Made by a program: the position numbers and the translations under genes. Below, one piece after another: positions 42,236-52,396 of a DNA stretch of 64,000 bases. The stretch spans positions 496,001 through 560,000 of the forward strand of contig NZ_QRGP01000001.1 in the NCBI RefSeq assembly GCF_003367235.1, written 5' to 3'. The stretch is from Sphingorhabdus pulchriflava. GTDB taxonomy: Bacteria; Pseudomonadota; Alphaproteobacteria; Sphingomonadales; Sphingomonadaceae. Each line of letters opens with the position of its first letter. The first letter of the stretch is position 1. The notes below the pieces were generated by a model, which searched no databases, was not told where the DNA came from, and saw only the letters and a program-made list of their open reading frames with translations.

Positions 42236-42745
42236 TTATTCAGACGTCCAGCTGACCTTGTCACCCGGCTTTATCCCGCGTTCAGCCGAGAGCCCGCCGC
42301 GCAGCTCAAGGACCGCAGTGACCGGTCCAGTCGATTCGACCGGGATGGTGGAGTATGGGATGGTGTTGGCCGCAATATTTTCGATCCGTCCATCTTCTCG
42401 GATGAAAATGATGTCGAGCGGGATTACAGTGTTTTTCATCCAGAAACTCGCCATGCGTTTTTCGCCAAAGGGAAAGACCATCCCGCGATCGTCCGCCAAT
42501 TCGGTACGGAACATCAATCCTTTTGCCTGTTGCGGCGGTGTGCTTGCAATTTCGACGGTGAAGGCGTGTGTCTTGGCCTCGCTTATGATGCAAAGGCTTG
42601 TCTGCTCCAGCCCGGCTTCGCTTTGAGAAATTTTGGCGCCCGCGACACATGTGCCAGGCTTGACCGACGCTCCGCCGCTGGCCACGCCGCTGCAACTTGT
42701 CAGCAGCAAAGCGGTAGCCAAAGATGTGAGAAACCTGCTGGTCAT
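42236..42745 (-). CDS. DUF192 lipoprotein
   Basis: A 169-residue lipoprotein (ALLLTSC) with a DUF192 domain: AFTVEIASTPPQQAKGLMFRTEL, GMVFPFGEKRMASFWMKNTVIPLDIIFIREDG. The family is widespread in bacteria and of unknown role. The start at 42745 overlaps the GIN-domain gene by four bases. A cys-containing insert of about 35 residues precedes the domain. Confidence 0.88.
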   Translation of the reverse strand: MTSRFLTSLATALLLTSCSGVASGGASVKPGTCVAGAKISQSEAGLEQTSLCIISEAKTHAFTVEIASTPPQQAKGLMFRTELADDRGMVFPFGEKRMASFWMKNTVIPLDIIFIREDGRIENIAANTIPYSTIPVESTGPVTAVLELRGGLSAERGIKPGDKVSWTSE

Positions 42746-43473
42746 GGCTGGGCTGTCTTTCCACATTGAATTTTAGCGGATCCTGGCTGCCGAATGAAGC
42801 AGGTCGCTTTGCCATCAACTTTGATAAGCCCAGAACCGCTGTTGCTGATATCCACCTGCTGCTGAGCCTGCAAATGTGACGTCGCATTGCCGGATTGCGA
42901 CAGCTTTGCTTGTTGCATTGAAAGCAGCGGCGCGGTCAGGCTGCCGGTGCCATCGATGCTGAACTGGCCAGCGCGAACGCTGCCTCCATCAATAGTCACA
43001 CTGCCTGTTCCCGCGAGATTGACGGCCAAGCGATCGGATTCGATTTTGCCGACAGAGATTGATCCAGGGCCAGAGAGTTTGATTGTGGTTGTCCCGCCGG
43101 CGTTGCGCATCTGGTTTATCGACAATGCCGCACTGCCGTTGACCGAGACCTTTGTCACACCGCGTCCGCCGAGCGTAATGACCAAAGGTTCGTTGGCAGG
43201 CTTGCGGCGGGCATTGCCTTCATAATCCTGAATGCGCACTCGAACGGTCAGGCCGTTACGATCGATTTTGACCGCTTCAATCAAATCTCGGTCGCCCTTT
43301 GCTTTGGCCGAGGGCGCCTTGCTGTTGTCGAGAACCACCCTGATATCGCCTTCGACCAGCAACTCGTCAAAGCTGCCAATCAGAAAAGTCTTTTCGGCTG
43401 CTTGAGTGGCGGTTGGAGTGACAATAATCAGCGAGCCTAGGGTCAACGCGACACGTTTTGACGAAAGCGGCAT
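42742..43473 (-). CDS. Exported GIN-domain (DUF2807) protein
   Basis: A 243-residue protein with a signal peptide (MPLSSKRVALTLGSLIIVTPTATQA) and a GIN domain made of short beta-strand repeats (VKIDRNGLTVRVR, VSVNGSAALSI, IKLSGPGSISVG, VNLAGTGSVTIDGG, LSQSGNATSHLQ). The fold is an envelope or surface beta-solenoid. The start at 43473 has AGGAC upstream. Longer in-frame starts include the region before the signal and are rejected. Role unknown. Confidence 0.85.
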   Translation of the reverse strand: MPLSSKRVALTLGSLIIVTPTATQAAEKTFLIGSFDELLVEGDIRVVLDNSKAPSAKAKGDRDLIEAVKIDRNGLTVRVRIQDYEGNARRKPANEPLVITLGGRGVTKVSVNGSAALSINQMRNAGGTTTIKLSGPGSISVGKIESDRLAVNLAGTGSVTIDGGSVRAGQFSIDGTGSLTAPLLSMQQAKLSQSGNATSHLQAQQQVDISNSGSGLIKVDGKATCFIRQPGSAKIQCGKTAQP

Positions 43474-43581
43474 TGGTGATTGTCCTGACAAAACGGAATG
43501 GGAAGTCTTGGCCAGACTTATGACGCTTCCATGGAATCCGGTCAAACGGCTTTCATGAAGGAACAGGTTCGGTGAGCAAAG

Positions 43582-43613
43582 AAAAAGGGGCGCCACAATG
43601 GGCGCCCCTTTTT
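43582..43613. terminator. Bidirectional intrinsic terminator
   Basis: Stem GGGGCGCC/GGCGCCCC with 6-base loop and A/T runs on both sides. It ends the carD transcript on the minus strand. Confidence 0.88.
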
Positions 43614-43634
43614 CAATAGACTTTAAGAACCGCC

Positions 43635-44162
43635 TTATTCAGCCTTTTCATACCATTGCGGTGCCGACTCTTTCAGCACATCAAGGATTTTCTTGAGCGC
43701 TGCAGGTTCGTCGGTCTTTTCCATGGCAGCCAGTTCGCGTGCAAGTCGGCTGGAAGCCGCTTCGAAAATCTGCCGTTCCGAATAGCTTTGCTCGGGTTGG
43801 TCTTCGGGACGGAAAAGATCGCGGGTCACCTCGGCAATTGAAACCAGATCGCCCGAATTGATCTTCGCTTCATATTCCTGCGCACGGCGCGACCACATAG
43901 TGCGCTTCACGCGGGGCTTACCTTTCAGCGTTTCCATTGCTTCCTTCAAAGTCTTGTCGGAAGACAATTTGCGCATGCCAACGCTTTCGGCCTTGTTGAC
44001 TGGCACGCGCAACGTCATTTTTTCTTTTTCGAAACGCAAGACATAGAGTTCAAGTTGCATACCAGCGATTTCCTGGTTCTGCAGTTCGATCACACGGCCT
44101 ACGCCATGCTTGGGATAGACGACATAGTCGCCAACATCGAACAAAACTGCGGTAGACGCCAT
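43635..44162 (-). CDS. carD: CarD/CdnL-family RNA polymerase-binding regulator
   Basis: A 175-residue protein with the RNA polymerase-interacting domain at the start (FDVGDYVVYPKHGVGRVIELQNQ) and the helical DNA-binding part (VSIAEVTRDLF, QIFEAASSRLARELA). CarD stabilises the open promoter complex at many genes, especially rRNA. It is a single gene, with a terminator after its stop. Confidence 0.94.
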   Translation of the reverse strand: MASTAVLFDVGDYVVYPKHGVGRVIELQNQEIAGMQLELYVLRFEKEKMTLRVPVNKAESVGMRKLSSDKTLKEAMETLKGKPRVKRTMWSRRAQEYEAKINSGDLVSIAEVTRDLFRPEDQPEQSYSERQIFEAASSRLARELAAMEKTDEPAALKKILDVLKESAPQWYEKAE

Positions 44163-44369
44163 AAATTCGGACCCTTTCTGAAATACGTCAAGCGCCGCCG
44201 GAAAATGCCAATTGGCATTGTTTCCCGATGTAGTTGGCTGGGCGCCTGCTGATGTGATCTTTCTAGTCTATTCGTCCTTGAAAGCGGTGCAATCCTGCTC
44301 TCATTTTTTTGGACCTTAACAGATTCGCAATAAAATTTCAATGTTGCATTGCATCATGCAACTGAGCGC

Positions 44370-44888
44370 TTATGCGGAGCCCAATTTTCTAACCGTTCCG
44401 CGATCTTCTGCGTCATGTGGCACTGCACTTGTTGCAACATCTGCAGCTTCGATCCAGCACAGATCAAGATGGCTCAACACCCGTCCATCGTGACCGTGAA
44501 TGGAAACTGGCAGAATCGGCAAATGGTCACGTTCGTCGCACAAAACCGGATTGGAAGGGACGCCCGTCGCCCAACGCTCACCCCATTGACGCAAAGCAAT
44601 CATGGTCGGCAGGAAATCCAGACCTTTTGTAGTCAGTCGATATTCCACCCGGCGCCGGTCATCCGGGCAAGGGGTGCGATGCAGAATACCTGCCTCGGTC
44701 AACCGGGTAAGGCGATTGGCAAGAATATTTCGGGCTATTCCGATTTCGGACAAGAATTCCTCAAAATGGCACACGCCGTTAAACGCTGCCCGCAATATCA
44801 TGAATGACCAGCGCTCGCCGATGGATTCAAGTGCGGCTGGCAACCCGCAGCTTGCAATTTCGCTTAATGGCTCTCTCAACTTGCCCAT
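44370..44888 (-). CDS. HxlR-family winged-helix regulator
   Basis: A 172-residue regulator with the HxlR signature: Cys near 14 (SCGLPAALESIGERWSFMILRAAFNG), GIARNILANRLTRLTEAGIL and RVEYRLTTKGLDFLP. HxlR proteins often sense aldehydes or oxidants via the N-terminal Cys. The divergent neighbour is a small exported protein gene, 183 bases away. The target is unknown. Confidence 0.9.
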   Translation of the reverse strand: MGKLREPLSEIASCGLPAALESIGERWSFMILRAAFNGVCHFEEFLSEIGIARNILANRLTRLTEAGILHRTPCPDDRRRVEYRLTTKGLDFLPTMIALRQWGERWATGVPSNPVLCDERDHLPILPVSIHGHDGRVLSHLDLCWIEAADVATSAVPHDAEDRGTVRKLGSA

Positions 44889-45071
44889 GGACTTGTCCTA
44901 CCGCGTCCGGAAAAAAAGACCAGACGAATATACATTTTCAGTTGCAACTTAAAACCTAAAACATTAGGTAGTGATTCGCAACTGGTTTTCCAGGGGCTGT
45001 CGGTAGAGGTGGTACCCACATAAATGGGAACGACTTCCGGCAAAACAAGGTCCAGTGAAAAGGATTATACA

Positions 45072-45425
45072 ATGACCCTCTCCTCCACTTCTGCCCGTAT
45101 GGGCGCGCTTGCTGGTGCCATTGCCACCAGCGCTGTTCTCCTCTTTGCCGCACCGCAGGCCCACGCAGCTTCGAGCCGTTATTATTCGGTCGAACTGTCG
45201 CAGCCGGTTGAAGCCAAAAAGGCTGTCGTTCGCGGTGTTGTGTTCCAGTGCGAAGGCACCACCTGCCGCGCGCCGCTGACAAGCTCGGCTCCGCGCAATG
45301 TGTGCGCTAGCGTTGCCAAGGAATTTGGCGAAGTCACCAGCTTCAGCGCAGGTGACCGCGTTCTGGAAGCCGGCGATATCGCAACTTGCAACCAGAAAAA
45401 GAAGGTTATCCTCGCAAAGGATTGA
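45072..45425 (+). CDS. Small exported CC_3452-type protein
   Basis: A 117-residue protein with a signal peptide (MGALAGAIATSAVLLFAAPQAHA) and a domain with four Cys (FQCEGTTCRAP, NVCASVAKEFG, TCNQKKKV). It resembles a family conserved in Caulobacter and sphingomonads (CC_3452), of unknown role. The start at 45072 gives the signal peptide. A long structured terminator lies downstream. Confidence 0.78.
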   Translation: MTLSSTSARMGALAGAIATSAVLLFAAPQAHAASSRYYSVELSQPVEAKKAVVRGVVFQCEGTTCRAPLTSSAPRNVCASVAKEFGEVTSFSAGDRVLEAGDIATCNQKKKVILAKD

Positions 45426-45517
45426 TCAACAGTTTTGAGAGCAGTTCGGCCGCTCTCACACACCGTGAATGACGCGACTGGCCACCCCATCGCATCATTC
45501 TGAGGCCGAAACAAACT

Positions 45518-45582
45518 GCGCCGGATCGCGTCTGCTGCCTCCTCTCCCCCTTGTGCAGCACACGGGACCGGCGCTTTTTATT
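45518..45582 (+). terminator. Intrinsic terminator with branched stem
   Basis: An outer 7-bp stem GCGCCGG/CCGGCGC encloses an inner GCTGC/GCAGC stem and is followed by TTTTT. The large, GC-rich loop (about 43 bases) is unusual for a simple terminator. Confidence 0.6.
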
Positions 45583-45648
45583 GCCTAAATTGCCCTAATC
45601 GGAATTTTCCTGTTGCAACGCAGCAGGAAAGGCACATTTTGAAGCATA

Positions 45649-47742
45649 ATGATGCGGCAATATGAATTGGTTGAACGGGTTCGCGCCTATGACCCGGACG
45701 TCGATGAAGATCGGCTCAACCGTGCATATGTGTTCACCGTCCAGATGCACGGCACGCAAAAGCGCGCTAGCGGTGATCCCTATTTCAGTCACCCGGTTGA
45801 AGTCGCTGGCCTGATGACCGAGCTGAAGATGGACGAAGACACCATCATCACCGCTCTGCTGCACGATACGGTCGAAGATACGCTGACTACAATCGAAGAC
45901 ATTGAAAACAAATTTGGCCCTGAAGTTGCCCGTCTCGTCGATGGTGTGACCAAATTGTCGAAGATTGAGGCGCAGACCGAGGATGAGCGCGCCGCCGAAA
46001 ATCTGCGCAAATTTCTGCTTGCCATATCCGATGACATCCGGGTTCTTTTGGTCAAGCTGGCGGACCGTCTGCATAATATGCGTACGCTGCATTTCATCCG
46101 CAGCCCCGACAAGCGTCGTCGTATCGCCAGGGAAACAATGGATATCTATGCCCCGCTGGCGGAGCGGATCGGCATGTATGAATTCATGCACGAAATGCAG
46201 TTGCTCGCATTCGAGCAGCTGGAGCCTGATGCGTACAAGACAATAACTACCCGGCTCGCGCAAATCCGGGAAAATGGCGATAAACTGATCGAGGAAATCA
46301 GCCAGTCAATTGCCAGCACAATGGAACGTGCCGGTATCAAGGCCAAGGTTTCAGGCCGCGAAAAGCATCCTTATTCAATCTGGAAAAAGATGCAGGAACG
46401 GCATGTCGCGTTCGAGCAACTCAGTGATATCAATGCCTTTCGGGTCATCGTCGACGACTCTGAAAGCTGTTATCGGGCTCTTGGCGCGCTTCACCGCCGG
46501 TGGCAGATGGTCCCGGGACGTTTCAAAGACTTCATTTCGACCCCCAAGCGCAACGGATATCGTTCGATCCATACTACGGTGATGTTTGCGCAGAATATGC
46601 GGGTAGAGGTGCAGATCCGCAGTCAGGAGATGCACCGCGCGGCGGAATATGGTCTCGCGGCACATTGGGCGTATAAACAGGATGACGCGCCCGACGGGCA
46701 GGCAGGGTGGCTCCGCGACTTGATCGAAATCCTCGAAACCAGTCATGATCCCGAAGAGCTGCTCGAAAACACCCGCATGGCGATGTATCAGGACCGGATA
46801 TTCGCGTTTACGCCGAAGGGAGCGTTGCATCAGCTTCCCAAAGGCTCGACGCCAGTTGATTTTGCCTATGCTGTGCACACCGATCTGGGCGATCGTGCGG
46901 TCGGGGCGAAGGTCAACGGGCGGCATGTGCCGTTACGGACGCTGCTCAACAATGGCGACATGGTCGAAATTCTAACAAGCAAGGCACATCAACCGGAACC
47001 GAGCTGGCTGAACTATGTCGCCACCGGAAAGGCTCGCGCAGCGATACGCCGTCACGTACGTTTGCGAGAGCGCGAAGAATTGATGCAGATTGGTCGGCAG
47101 CTATTCGAAGATATTTGTTCGCGCTTGCCCGGAAAAATTGGGGCAAAAGCGATCAAGGCTGCGCTCGTGCGTCTGCAAATCGAGAATGAAGACGAACTGA
47201 TGCTCGCAATGGGCAGCGGTAAGTTGGCCGACCGCAAAGTTATGGAAGCGCTCGTTCCCGGATTTGGAGGCGACGCTGCGGAAATCGAATGGCCCTCGCA
47301 GGAACGTGCGATATCAATCCGTGGGCTGACCCCCGGTGTTGCGTTCCAGCTTGGCGAATGTTGCCATCCCGTGCCGGGGGACCGGATTGTCGGATTGCGT
47401 CATCCGGGGCAACCGGTAGAAGTACACACCATCCACTGCGAACGGTTGGTTGGCGGCGAGGATGCCGATTGGGTGGACCTCAGTTGGGGACAGGGCAGCG
47501 ATGGCGGCTCGGCGCGTTTGCGCGTCATCATCCACAACCGCCCCGGAATGCTGGCCGAAATGGCAGGGATATTTGGCTTCCACAAAGCCAATATCATCAA
47601 CTTGCGGATGACGTCGCGCGACGCCAGCTTCCACACCTTTGAGGTTGACCTTGAGGTGCATGATTTGCAGCATTTGATGCGAATCTTGTCCGCGCTCCGT
47701 GCGTCAGAGGCGGTGGCGCAGGCCGACCGCCTCTTTGGCTGA
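45649..47742 (+). CDS. rsh: Bifunctional (p)ppGpp synthetase/hydrolase (RelA/SpoT homologue)
   Basis: A 697-residue enzyme of the stringent response. The HD hydrolase domain has HPVEVAGLM and LLHDTVED (near residue 73). The synthetase domain has YRALGALHRRW and STPKRNGYRSIHTTVM (near 280-310). A TGS domain (RIFAFTPKGALHQLPKGSTPVDFAYAVHT) and a C-terminal ACT domain follow. Alphaproteobacteria carry one such enzyme for both making and breaking (p)ppGpp. The start may be either ATG at 45649 or 45652. Confidence 0.95.
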   Translation: MMRQYELVERVRAYDPDVDEDRLNRAYVFTVQMHGTQKRASGDPYFSHPVEVAGLMTELKMDEDTIITALLHDTVEDTLTTIEDIENKFGPEVARLVDGVTKLSKIEAQTEDERAAENLRKFLLAISDDIRVLLVKLADRLHNMRTLHFIRSPDKRRRIARETMDIYAPLAERIGMYEFMHEMQLLAFEQLEPDAYKTITTRLAQIRENGDKLIEEISQSIASTMERAGIKAKVSGREKHPYSIWKKMQERHVAFEQLSDINAFRVIVDDSESCYRALGALHRRWQMVPGRFKDFISTPKRNGYRSIHTTVMFAQNMRVEVQIRSQEMHRAAEYGLAAHWAYKQDDAPDGQAGWLRDLIEILETSHDPEELLENTRMAMYQDRIFAFTPKGALHQLPKGSTPVDFAYAVHTDLGDRAVGAKVNGRHVPLRTLLNNGDMVEILTSKAHQPEPSWLNYVATGKARAAIRRHVRLREREELMQIGRQLFEDICSRLPGKIGAKAIKAALVRLQIENEDELMLAMGSGKLADRKVMEALVPGFGGDAAEIEWPSQERAISIRGLTPGVAFQLGECCHPVPGDRIVGLRHPGQPVEVHTIHCERLVGGEDADWVDLSWGQGSDGGSARLRVIIHNRPGMLAEMAGIFGFHKANIINLRMTSRDASFHTFEVDLEVHDLQHLMRILSALRASEAVAQADRLFG

Positions 47743-47746
47743 CGCC

Positions 47747-48187
47747 TTAGCCTTCGACGGTGACGACACCGCGGCGCAAGATATAGCCTTTCTCGATCAT
47801 CTCCTTGCGATAATCGGATCGGGCATCTCGCAGTTCGCGATTATATTCGGCCCAGGCCTCACGTTTGTCCTGCCGTGACTTTGCCCGGCGCAGATCCTTT
47901 CGCAACTCGCTTTCCGCTTCTTCGACATCGGACCTATAGTCGTACCAATAATTGTTGCGGACGCCAGCAATCGGCGCATCGAGAATATCTGCATGGTTGC
48001 TGTGACCCGGATGCGCCGAAGCGCTTCTTGTAGCGAGAAATGCAGCGGCAATGGCTACTGATGCCAAGAGAAAGCCCAATCCAATCTTGCGAATCGAACT
48101 GTGCGGTTCATCAAGTTTTAACGGCTCTCTTAACCTCGGGCGTGGTTTGTTGTGCCCGGCACGGAACATGGTCATGTGCGACTCCAT
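47747..48187 (-). CDS. Single-pass membrane protein of unknown function
   Basis: A 146-residue protein with a membrane segment (IGLGFLLASVAIAAAFLATRSASA, about 35-57), then a charged helix rich in Arg, Asp and Glu (EEAESELRKDLRRAKSRQDKREAW). It converges with rsh, four bases away. No family is recognised. A start at Met 5 or Met 7 is also possible. Confidence 0.65.
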   Translation of the reverse strand: MESHMTMFRAGHNKPRPRLREPLKLDEPHSSIRKIGLGFLLASVAIAAAFLATRSASAHPGHSNHADILDAPIAGVRNNYWYDYRSDVEEAESELRKDLRRAKSRQDKREAWAEYNRELRDARSDYRKEMIEKGYILRRGVVTVEG

Positions 48188-48307
48188 CAGCCCCCATGTT
48201 GCGACTCCCTAATTCCCCTTTGCCGACTAATGCCGGCACTTGCTGTCGCCAAAATGAACGGTCCATGCAGCTAAGGGGTAAGGGGAGTGCAGGGCGGGAC
48301 GAACCGA

Positions 48308-49513
48308 TTAGGGTAGCGACACCCACTTGCAAGCGCTGGTATCCTCCTGTTCGGATTTCTTTCCAGCGGACATCAGGCGGAAGACATAGGGAAGGTGCGT
48401 TGCACTGCGTCCTGGAACGTTATCGCGCTGGCCATTTATAGTTGCGACGAAATCCTTACATGCCGCTGCGCTGCGCAGAAAATCGCTATGGCCGCTTTGC
48501 CCCCGACTGACATCGCTGGTGTCGACGATCGTAAAGCCACTTTTGGACGGCTCCTCCGTATACCGGCCTTTGGCGGCATAGCAGCGTTCCGGCAGGCCTT
48601 TTGCTTTCAAGTCCGCAGCTTCAAAGGGATCGAAGCAATAGGGCGAGCCAAGCCGCGGATATCCATGCAACGAACGCGACAGCGCCAGCGCTTTATCCTT
48701 GATCGACGCATAGACGGTAATTCTGCGGTCGTTGTTCACCCTACGCGCAGAGAGAACCTCTTCAATGATATCGCGTTCAAAATCCTGTCGGTCGACATCC
48801 GGCGCAGCAAGGATGATGTTTGAAATATTGCTCGAATCTGCATTTGACGAGTTGCTGTCGACATATTCAACTGCAGGTATGACAAGCCTTGCGCCAAGCG
48901 AGTGCGACACGATTACAATTTCTTTCACCCAATCCTGGGTTGCCAGTTTCTGAAGGAAATGGCGGAAGTTGCGTTCGTCCCAATACATATTGGTTTCATC
49001 GACAGCATAGCTGAGAAGACGCCCCTGCGATGGCCAGCTATATTGAATGACTGGACCATCGAAATTGGTCAGCGCCGCAATTTGTGCGGTGTCTTTGCTG
49101 CTTGAATCGACCGTTTCACGATATCCATGGACGTATAGGAGCACGCGTCCCTGACGAAGATTGGCTGCGTCGCGCAATCCGGACCACCATTCTTGCTCCG
49201 GTTGGAATGCGGTAGGCACGATAGTGCGCGCTTTGCCCTTTGCTGGCTTAAGCTTCACCGGAGGCGCAAATCGGCCAAACCTTACCTTGTCCGACCTGTG
49301 GTTTGTCAGCTTGATTGCGCCAGCCCGGCAATCGGGGAGGCGGCTAGTGACGATGAAATAGTCTTTACCGTCTGTCGTTGCTGGCGTGGTCTGCACCGGA
49401 TTGCAGTCCGGGTGCGAGGCAAGTTCGCTATGCCGGATACCGCCATATTCGACCGCCGCTCCGCACGCTCCCAGCAATAAAAGCAGCGGCAGCGTGATGA
49501 AAAGGCGTATCAT
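48308..49513 (-). CDS. Alpha/beta-hydrolase lipoprotein (DUF900-like)
   Basis: A 401-residue lipoprotein (LLLLGAC) with an esterase-like domain. [21 protein letters not shown] and [12 protein letters not shown] give the oxyanion loop and the nucleophilic Ser (GHSLG-type). The ATG at 49513 overlaps the cobS stop codon by four bases. No link to cobalamin chemistry is known for this family, so the pairing may be mere co-transcription. Confidence 0.85.
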   Translation of the reverse strand: MIRLFITLPLLLLLGACGAAVEYGGIRHSELASHPDCNPVQTTPATTDGKDYFIVTSRLPDCRAGAIKLTNHRSDKVRFGRFAPPVKLKPAKGKARTIVPTAFQPEQEWWSGLRDAANLRQGRVLLYVHGYRETVDSSSKDTAQIAALTNFDGPVIQYSWPSQGRLLSYAVDETNMYWDERNFRHFLQKLATQDWVKEIVIVSHSLGARLVIPAVEYVDSNSSNADSSNISNIILAAPDVDRQDFERDIIEEVLSARRVNNDRRITVYASIKDKALALSRSLHGYPRLGSPYCFDPFEAADLKAKGLPERCYAAKGRYTEEPSKSGFTIVDTSDVSRGQSGHSDFLRSAAACKDFVATINGQRDNVPGRSATHLPYVFRLMSAGKKSEQEDTSACKWVSLP

Positions 49514-50499
49514 GTCTTGCTGGCGACGCTTTCCGGCAGGTCTTTTCCGAAAACCCGCTGGTAATATTCGGCCACCAGAGCCCGTTCCGCATCGTCGCAC
49601 TTGTTGAGGAACGACAAGCGGAAGGCAAAGCCGACATCCTTGAAGATCGCTGCATTCTGCGCCCAAGTGATCACCGTACGCGGGCTCATCACGGTCGAGA
49701 TATCGCCGTTGATAAATCCCTGGCGAGTCAGATCGGCGACCTTGACCATATTGGCAATCTGCGCGGCATCTCCCCCTGCCTTTGCGAGAACGATTTCGCT
49801 CTCGACCTGTGCAGGCAGATAGTTAAGTCCAACGACGATGTTCCACCGGTCCATCTGGCCCTGGTTGATCTGCTGCGTGCCGTGATACAGCCCGCTGGTA
49901 TCGCCAAGTCCGACCGTGTTGGCGGTGGCGAACAGGCGGAACCAGGGATTGGGACGAATGACGCGGTTCTGGTCGAGCAGCGTCAGTTTGCCCTCGGTTT
50001 CGAGCACGCGCTGGATCACGAACATCACGTCCGGTCGGCCAGCGTCATATTCGTCAAAAACGAGAGCGGTCGGCGTCTGTAGCGCCCATGGCAACAGGCC
50101 TTCACGGAACTCGGTCACCTGCACCCCGTCGCGCAGCACGATAGCGTCGCGCCCGATAAGGTCGATACGGCTAATATGTGCGTCCAGATTGATGCGGATG
50201 CATGGCCATTTAAGGCGCGCCGCGACCTGCTCGATATGGGTCGATTTGCCAGTTCCGTGATAGCCCTGCACCATTACGCGGCGGTTGAACGCGAAACCTG
50301 CAAGAATCGCGAGAGTGGTATCGGGGTCGAACACATAGGCTGGATCAAGATCGGGCACGCGCTCGTCGGCCTCGCTGAAGGCAGGGCAGTCCATGTCGAC
50401 ATCAATGCCAAACATCTCGCGCACATTCACCTTGGTGTCGGGTGCCTCAAGTATTGTGGTTGCCCTGCTGTCGGGCTGAATGTTCGGTATGTCGGTCAT
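49510..50499 (-). CDS. cobS: Cobaltochelatase subunit CobS (AAA+)
   Basis: A 329-residue AAA+ ATPase. Walker A is GYHGTGKST and Walker B is [10 protein letters not shown]. Downstream, [27 protein letters not shown] is typical of CobS. With CobT and CobN it inserts cobalt into hydrogenobyrinic acid diamide (aerobic B12 route). The usual partner cobT is not next to it; a lipoprotein hydrolase gene follows instead. It lies 11 bases after the J-domain gene. Confidence 0.93.
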   Translation of the reverse strand: MTDIPNIQPDSRATTILEAPDTKVNVREMFGIDVDMDCPAFSEADERVPDLDPAYVFDPDTTLAILAGFAFNRRVMVQGYHGTGKSTHIEQVAARLKWPCIRINLDAHISRIDLIGRDAIVLRDGVQVTEFREGLLPWALQTPTALVFDEYDAGRPDVMFVIQRVLETEGKLTLLDQNRVIRPNPWFRLFATANTVGLGDTSGLYHGTQQINQGQMDRWNIVVGLNYLPAQVESEIVLAKAGGDAAQIANMVKVADLTRQGFINGDISTVMSPRTVITWAQNAAIFKDVGFAFRLSFLNKCDDAERALVAEYYQRVFGKDLPESVASKT

Positions 50500-50510
50500 G
50501 GTCTTGCTCG

Positions 50511-51119
50511 TCAGATGAAGGCTGGCGCGGTTTTGAGGTGCGTATAAGCGGCAATCACGTCTTGCAAAGCCTTTTCGTGGGTCCGGTCGCCACCATTTTT
50601 ATCGGGATGATATTTGCGCACTAGCTGAGAATAGGCGCTGCGCACCGCATTGCGGTCCGCATCTTGGCCAAGCCCTAGCGTCTTTAAGGCGCTGCGGTCC
50701 TCGCCCGACAAGAATTTACCGTCGCTTCGCGGTTGCGGAGCAACAGATTCCATCCGCTTTCTGAAGCGAGTGGAAATGGCGTCGAGCGGGTCATTGAAGT
50801 CGGCCCAGCGCGGCGGCGAATCAGCGCCGCCATTTGCCTTGAACGCGCGCGTTTCGCTGGGCCAGACATTTAACGGGCTTTGCGCCGCCGCGATCTCTTC
50901 AGCTGTCAGCCCCTCGAACCAGTCATAGCCTGCATTGAACTCCCGCACATGATCGAGGCAGAAATAGAGATAGTCGCCCGGGCCATTCGGTCCTGGCGGT
51001 CGGCCATAAGGGTTAGGTGCGCGAAATTCGCCCGGATGCTGGCAACGTGGATGCTGGCACACGCGCAGCGACCCGCGCATACGGCCATGGAATCTGTCTG
51101 GGTTGCGTGGTGCGGACAT
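50511..51119 (-). CDS. J-domain (DnaJ-like) protein
   Basis: A 202-residue protein with a C-terminal J domain (about 140-202) carrying the HPD motif in [13 protein letters not shown]. The N-terminal part has two Cys ([17 protein letters not shown]) that may bind metal. It would stimulate a DnaK ATPase. The start at 51119 follows AGGGGAAAGC. It is divergent from bolA (46 bases). Confidence 0.9.
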   Translation of the reverse strand: MSAPRNPDRFHGRMRGSLRVCQHPRCQHPGEFRAPNPYGRPPGPNGPGDYLYFCLDHVREFNAGYDWFEGLTAEEIAAAQSPLNVWPSETRAFKANGGADSPPRWADFNDPLDAISTRFRKRMESVAPQPRSDGKFLSGEDRSALKTLGLGQDADRNAVRSAYSQLVRKYHPDKNGGDRTHEKALQDVIAAYTHLKTAPAFI

Positions 51120-51164
51120 GCTTTCCCCTTGGCCAAAGACCCGCGATATGGGAAGAGGGAAGCC

Positions 51165-51440
51165 ATGACAAAAGGGCCCATCCAAACAGAAATGGAGGCA
51201 CTGCTAATGGCAGCCTTCGCTCCCACCCATCTCGCAGTCGTCAACGATAGCGGCAAACATCGCGGCCATAGCGGAGACGATGGCTCAGGAGAAAGTCACT
51301 TCATTGTCGAGATCGAAAGTGCGGCCTTTGCTGGAGTAAACCGTGTGATGCGCCAGCGAATGGTGAACAAGGCGCTGGGCGATTTGCCGGGCGAACGAGT
51401 GCATGCACTTGCGATCAAGGCTCGCGCCCCGGGAGAATGA
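51165..51440 (+). CDS. bolA: BolA-family protein
   Basis: A 91-residue protein with the BolA fold: AFAPTHLAVVNDSGKHRGH, ESHFIVEIESAAFAGVNRVMRQRMVNKAL, VHALAIKARAP. BolA proteins work with monothiol glutaredoxins in iron-sulphur handling. The start at 51165 follows AAGAGGGA. It overlaps the pirin gene by four bases. Confidence 0.93.
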   Translation: MTKGPIQTEMEALLMAAFAPTHLAVVNDSGKHRGHSGDDGSGESHFIVEIESAAFAGVNRVMRQRMVNKALGDLPGERVHALAIKARAPGE

Positions 51441-52324
51441 ATATGCTCTTAGTCAAACCGACTTCGCACGATCTGGGCATGTTCAAAGTACGCAGGACGC
51501 TGCCCAGCAAAGCGCGGATCATGGTAGGACCATTCATATTTGTAGACCAATTTGGTCCGGCGCATTTCGAAATCGGGCAGGGGATGGATGTCCGCCCGCA
51601 TCCGCACATCAATTTAGCGACAGTAACCTATCTGTTTGAGGGAGCGATTGATCATCGTGATAGTCTGGGCACTTATGCGACGATCAGGCCCGGCGCTTTG
51701 AACCTGATGACCGCGGGCAGCGGTATTGTGCATTCGGAACGCACACCTGCTGCTGAGCGTGTCAGCGGATCGCCGATATCAGGCATGCAGACATGGCTTG
51801 CGCTTCCAGATGGCATGGAAGAAATCGACCCTGCCTTTGAACATGTCGCGGCGGAGCAGTTACCCCAAATCGAAGGTGAAGGCGCAACGGCGCGGATCAT
51901 CATGGGCAGCCTGTGGGGTGTCACGGCACCGACGACGCAGCATGCCGAAACCATTTATGCCGACATAGCCCTGAATGCCGGGGCATCCATATTGATAGAC
52001 GCACAGGCGGACGAGCGTGCAATCCTTGTTGCAATGGGTGAGGCCAGCCTTGATGGGCAGCAACTGGAAACGCACAGCCTCTATATCCTGCAGCCGGGTG
52101 TGCCGATGACTTTGCGCGCCCGAAGCAAGGCGCGTGTCATGCTGCTTGGTGGGGAAGCGTTCAAAACGCCGCGCCATGTCTGGTGGAATTTTGTCAGTTC
52201 TTCGCGCGACCGGATCAATCAGGCGAAAGATGATTGGAAAGCAGGCCGCTTTCCTAAAGTGTCTGGCGATGAAGTAGAGTGGATTCCAATTCCGGAAATA
52301 CCGCTGACACGCAGCGAGATTTGA
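51437..52324 (+). CDS. Pirin-family cupin protein
   Basis: A 295-residue bicupin. The metal site region is HPHINLATVTYLFEG and the later SGIVHSERTP. Pirins are iron proteins with reported quercetinase activity in some. It starts in a four-base overlap with bolA. The downstream gene begins 72 bases later. Confidence 0.92.
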   Translation: MNMLLVKPTSHDLGMFKVRRTLPSKARIMVGPFIFVDQFGPAHFEIGQGMDVRPHPHINLATVTYLFEGAIDHRDSLGTYATIRPGALNLMTAGSGIVHSERTPAAERVSGSPISGMQTWLALPDGMEEIDPAFEHVAAEQLPQIEGEGATARIIMGSLWGVTAPTTQHAETIYADIALNAGASILIDAQADERAILVAMGEASLDGQQLETHSLYILQPGVPMTLRARSKARVMLLGGEAFKTPRHVWWNFVSSSRDRINQAKDDWKAGRFPKVSGDEVEWIPIPEIPLTRSEI

Positions 52325-52396
52325 CAAATTTATACAATACGCTTTTCTTTTTCCTGCTAATACAATTCTTTGTAGGTCGGGGCTGCGGAGAGTATT

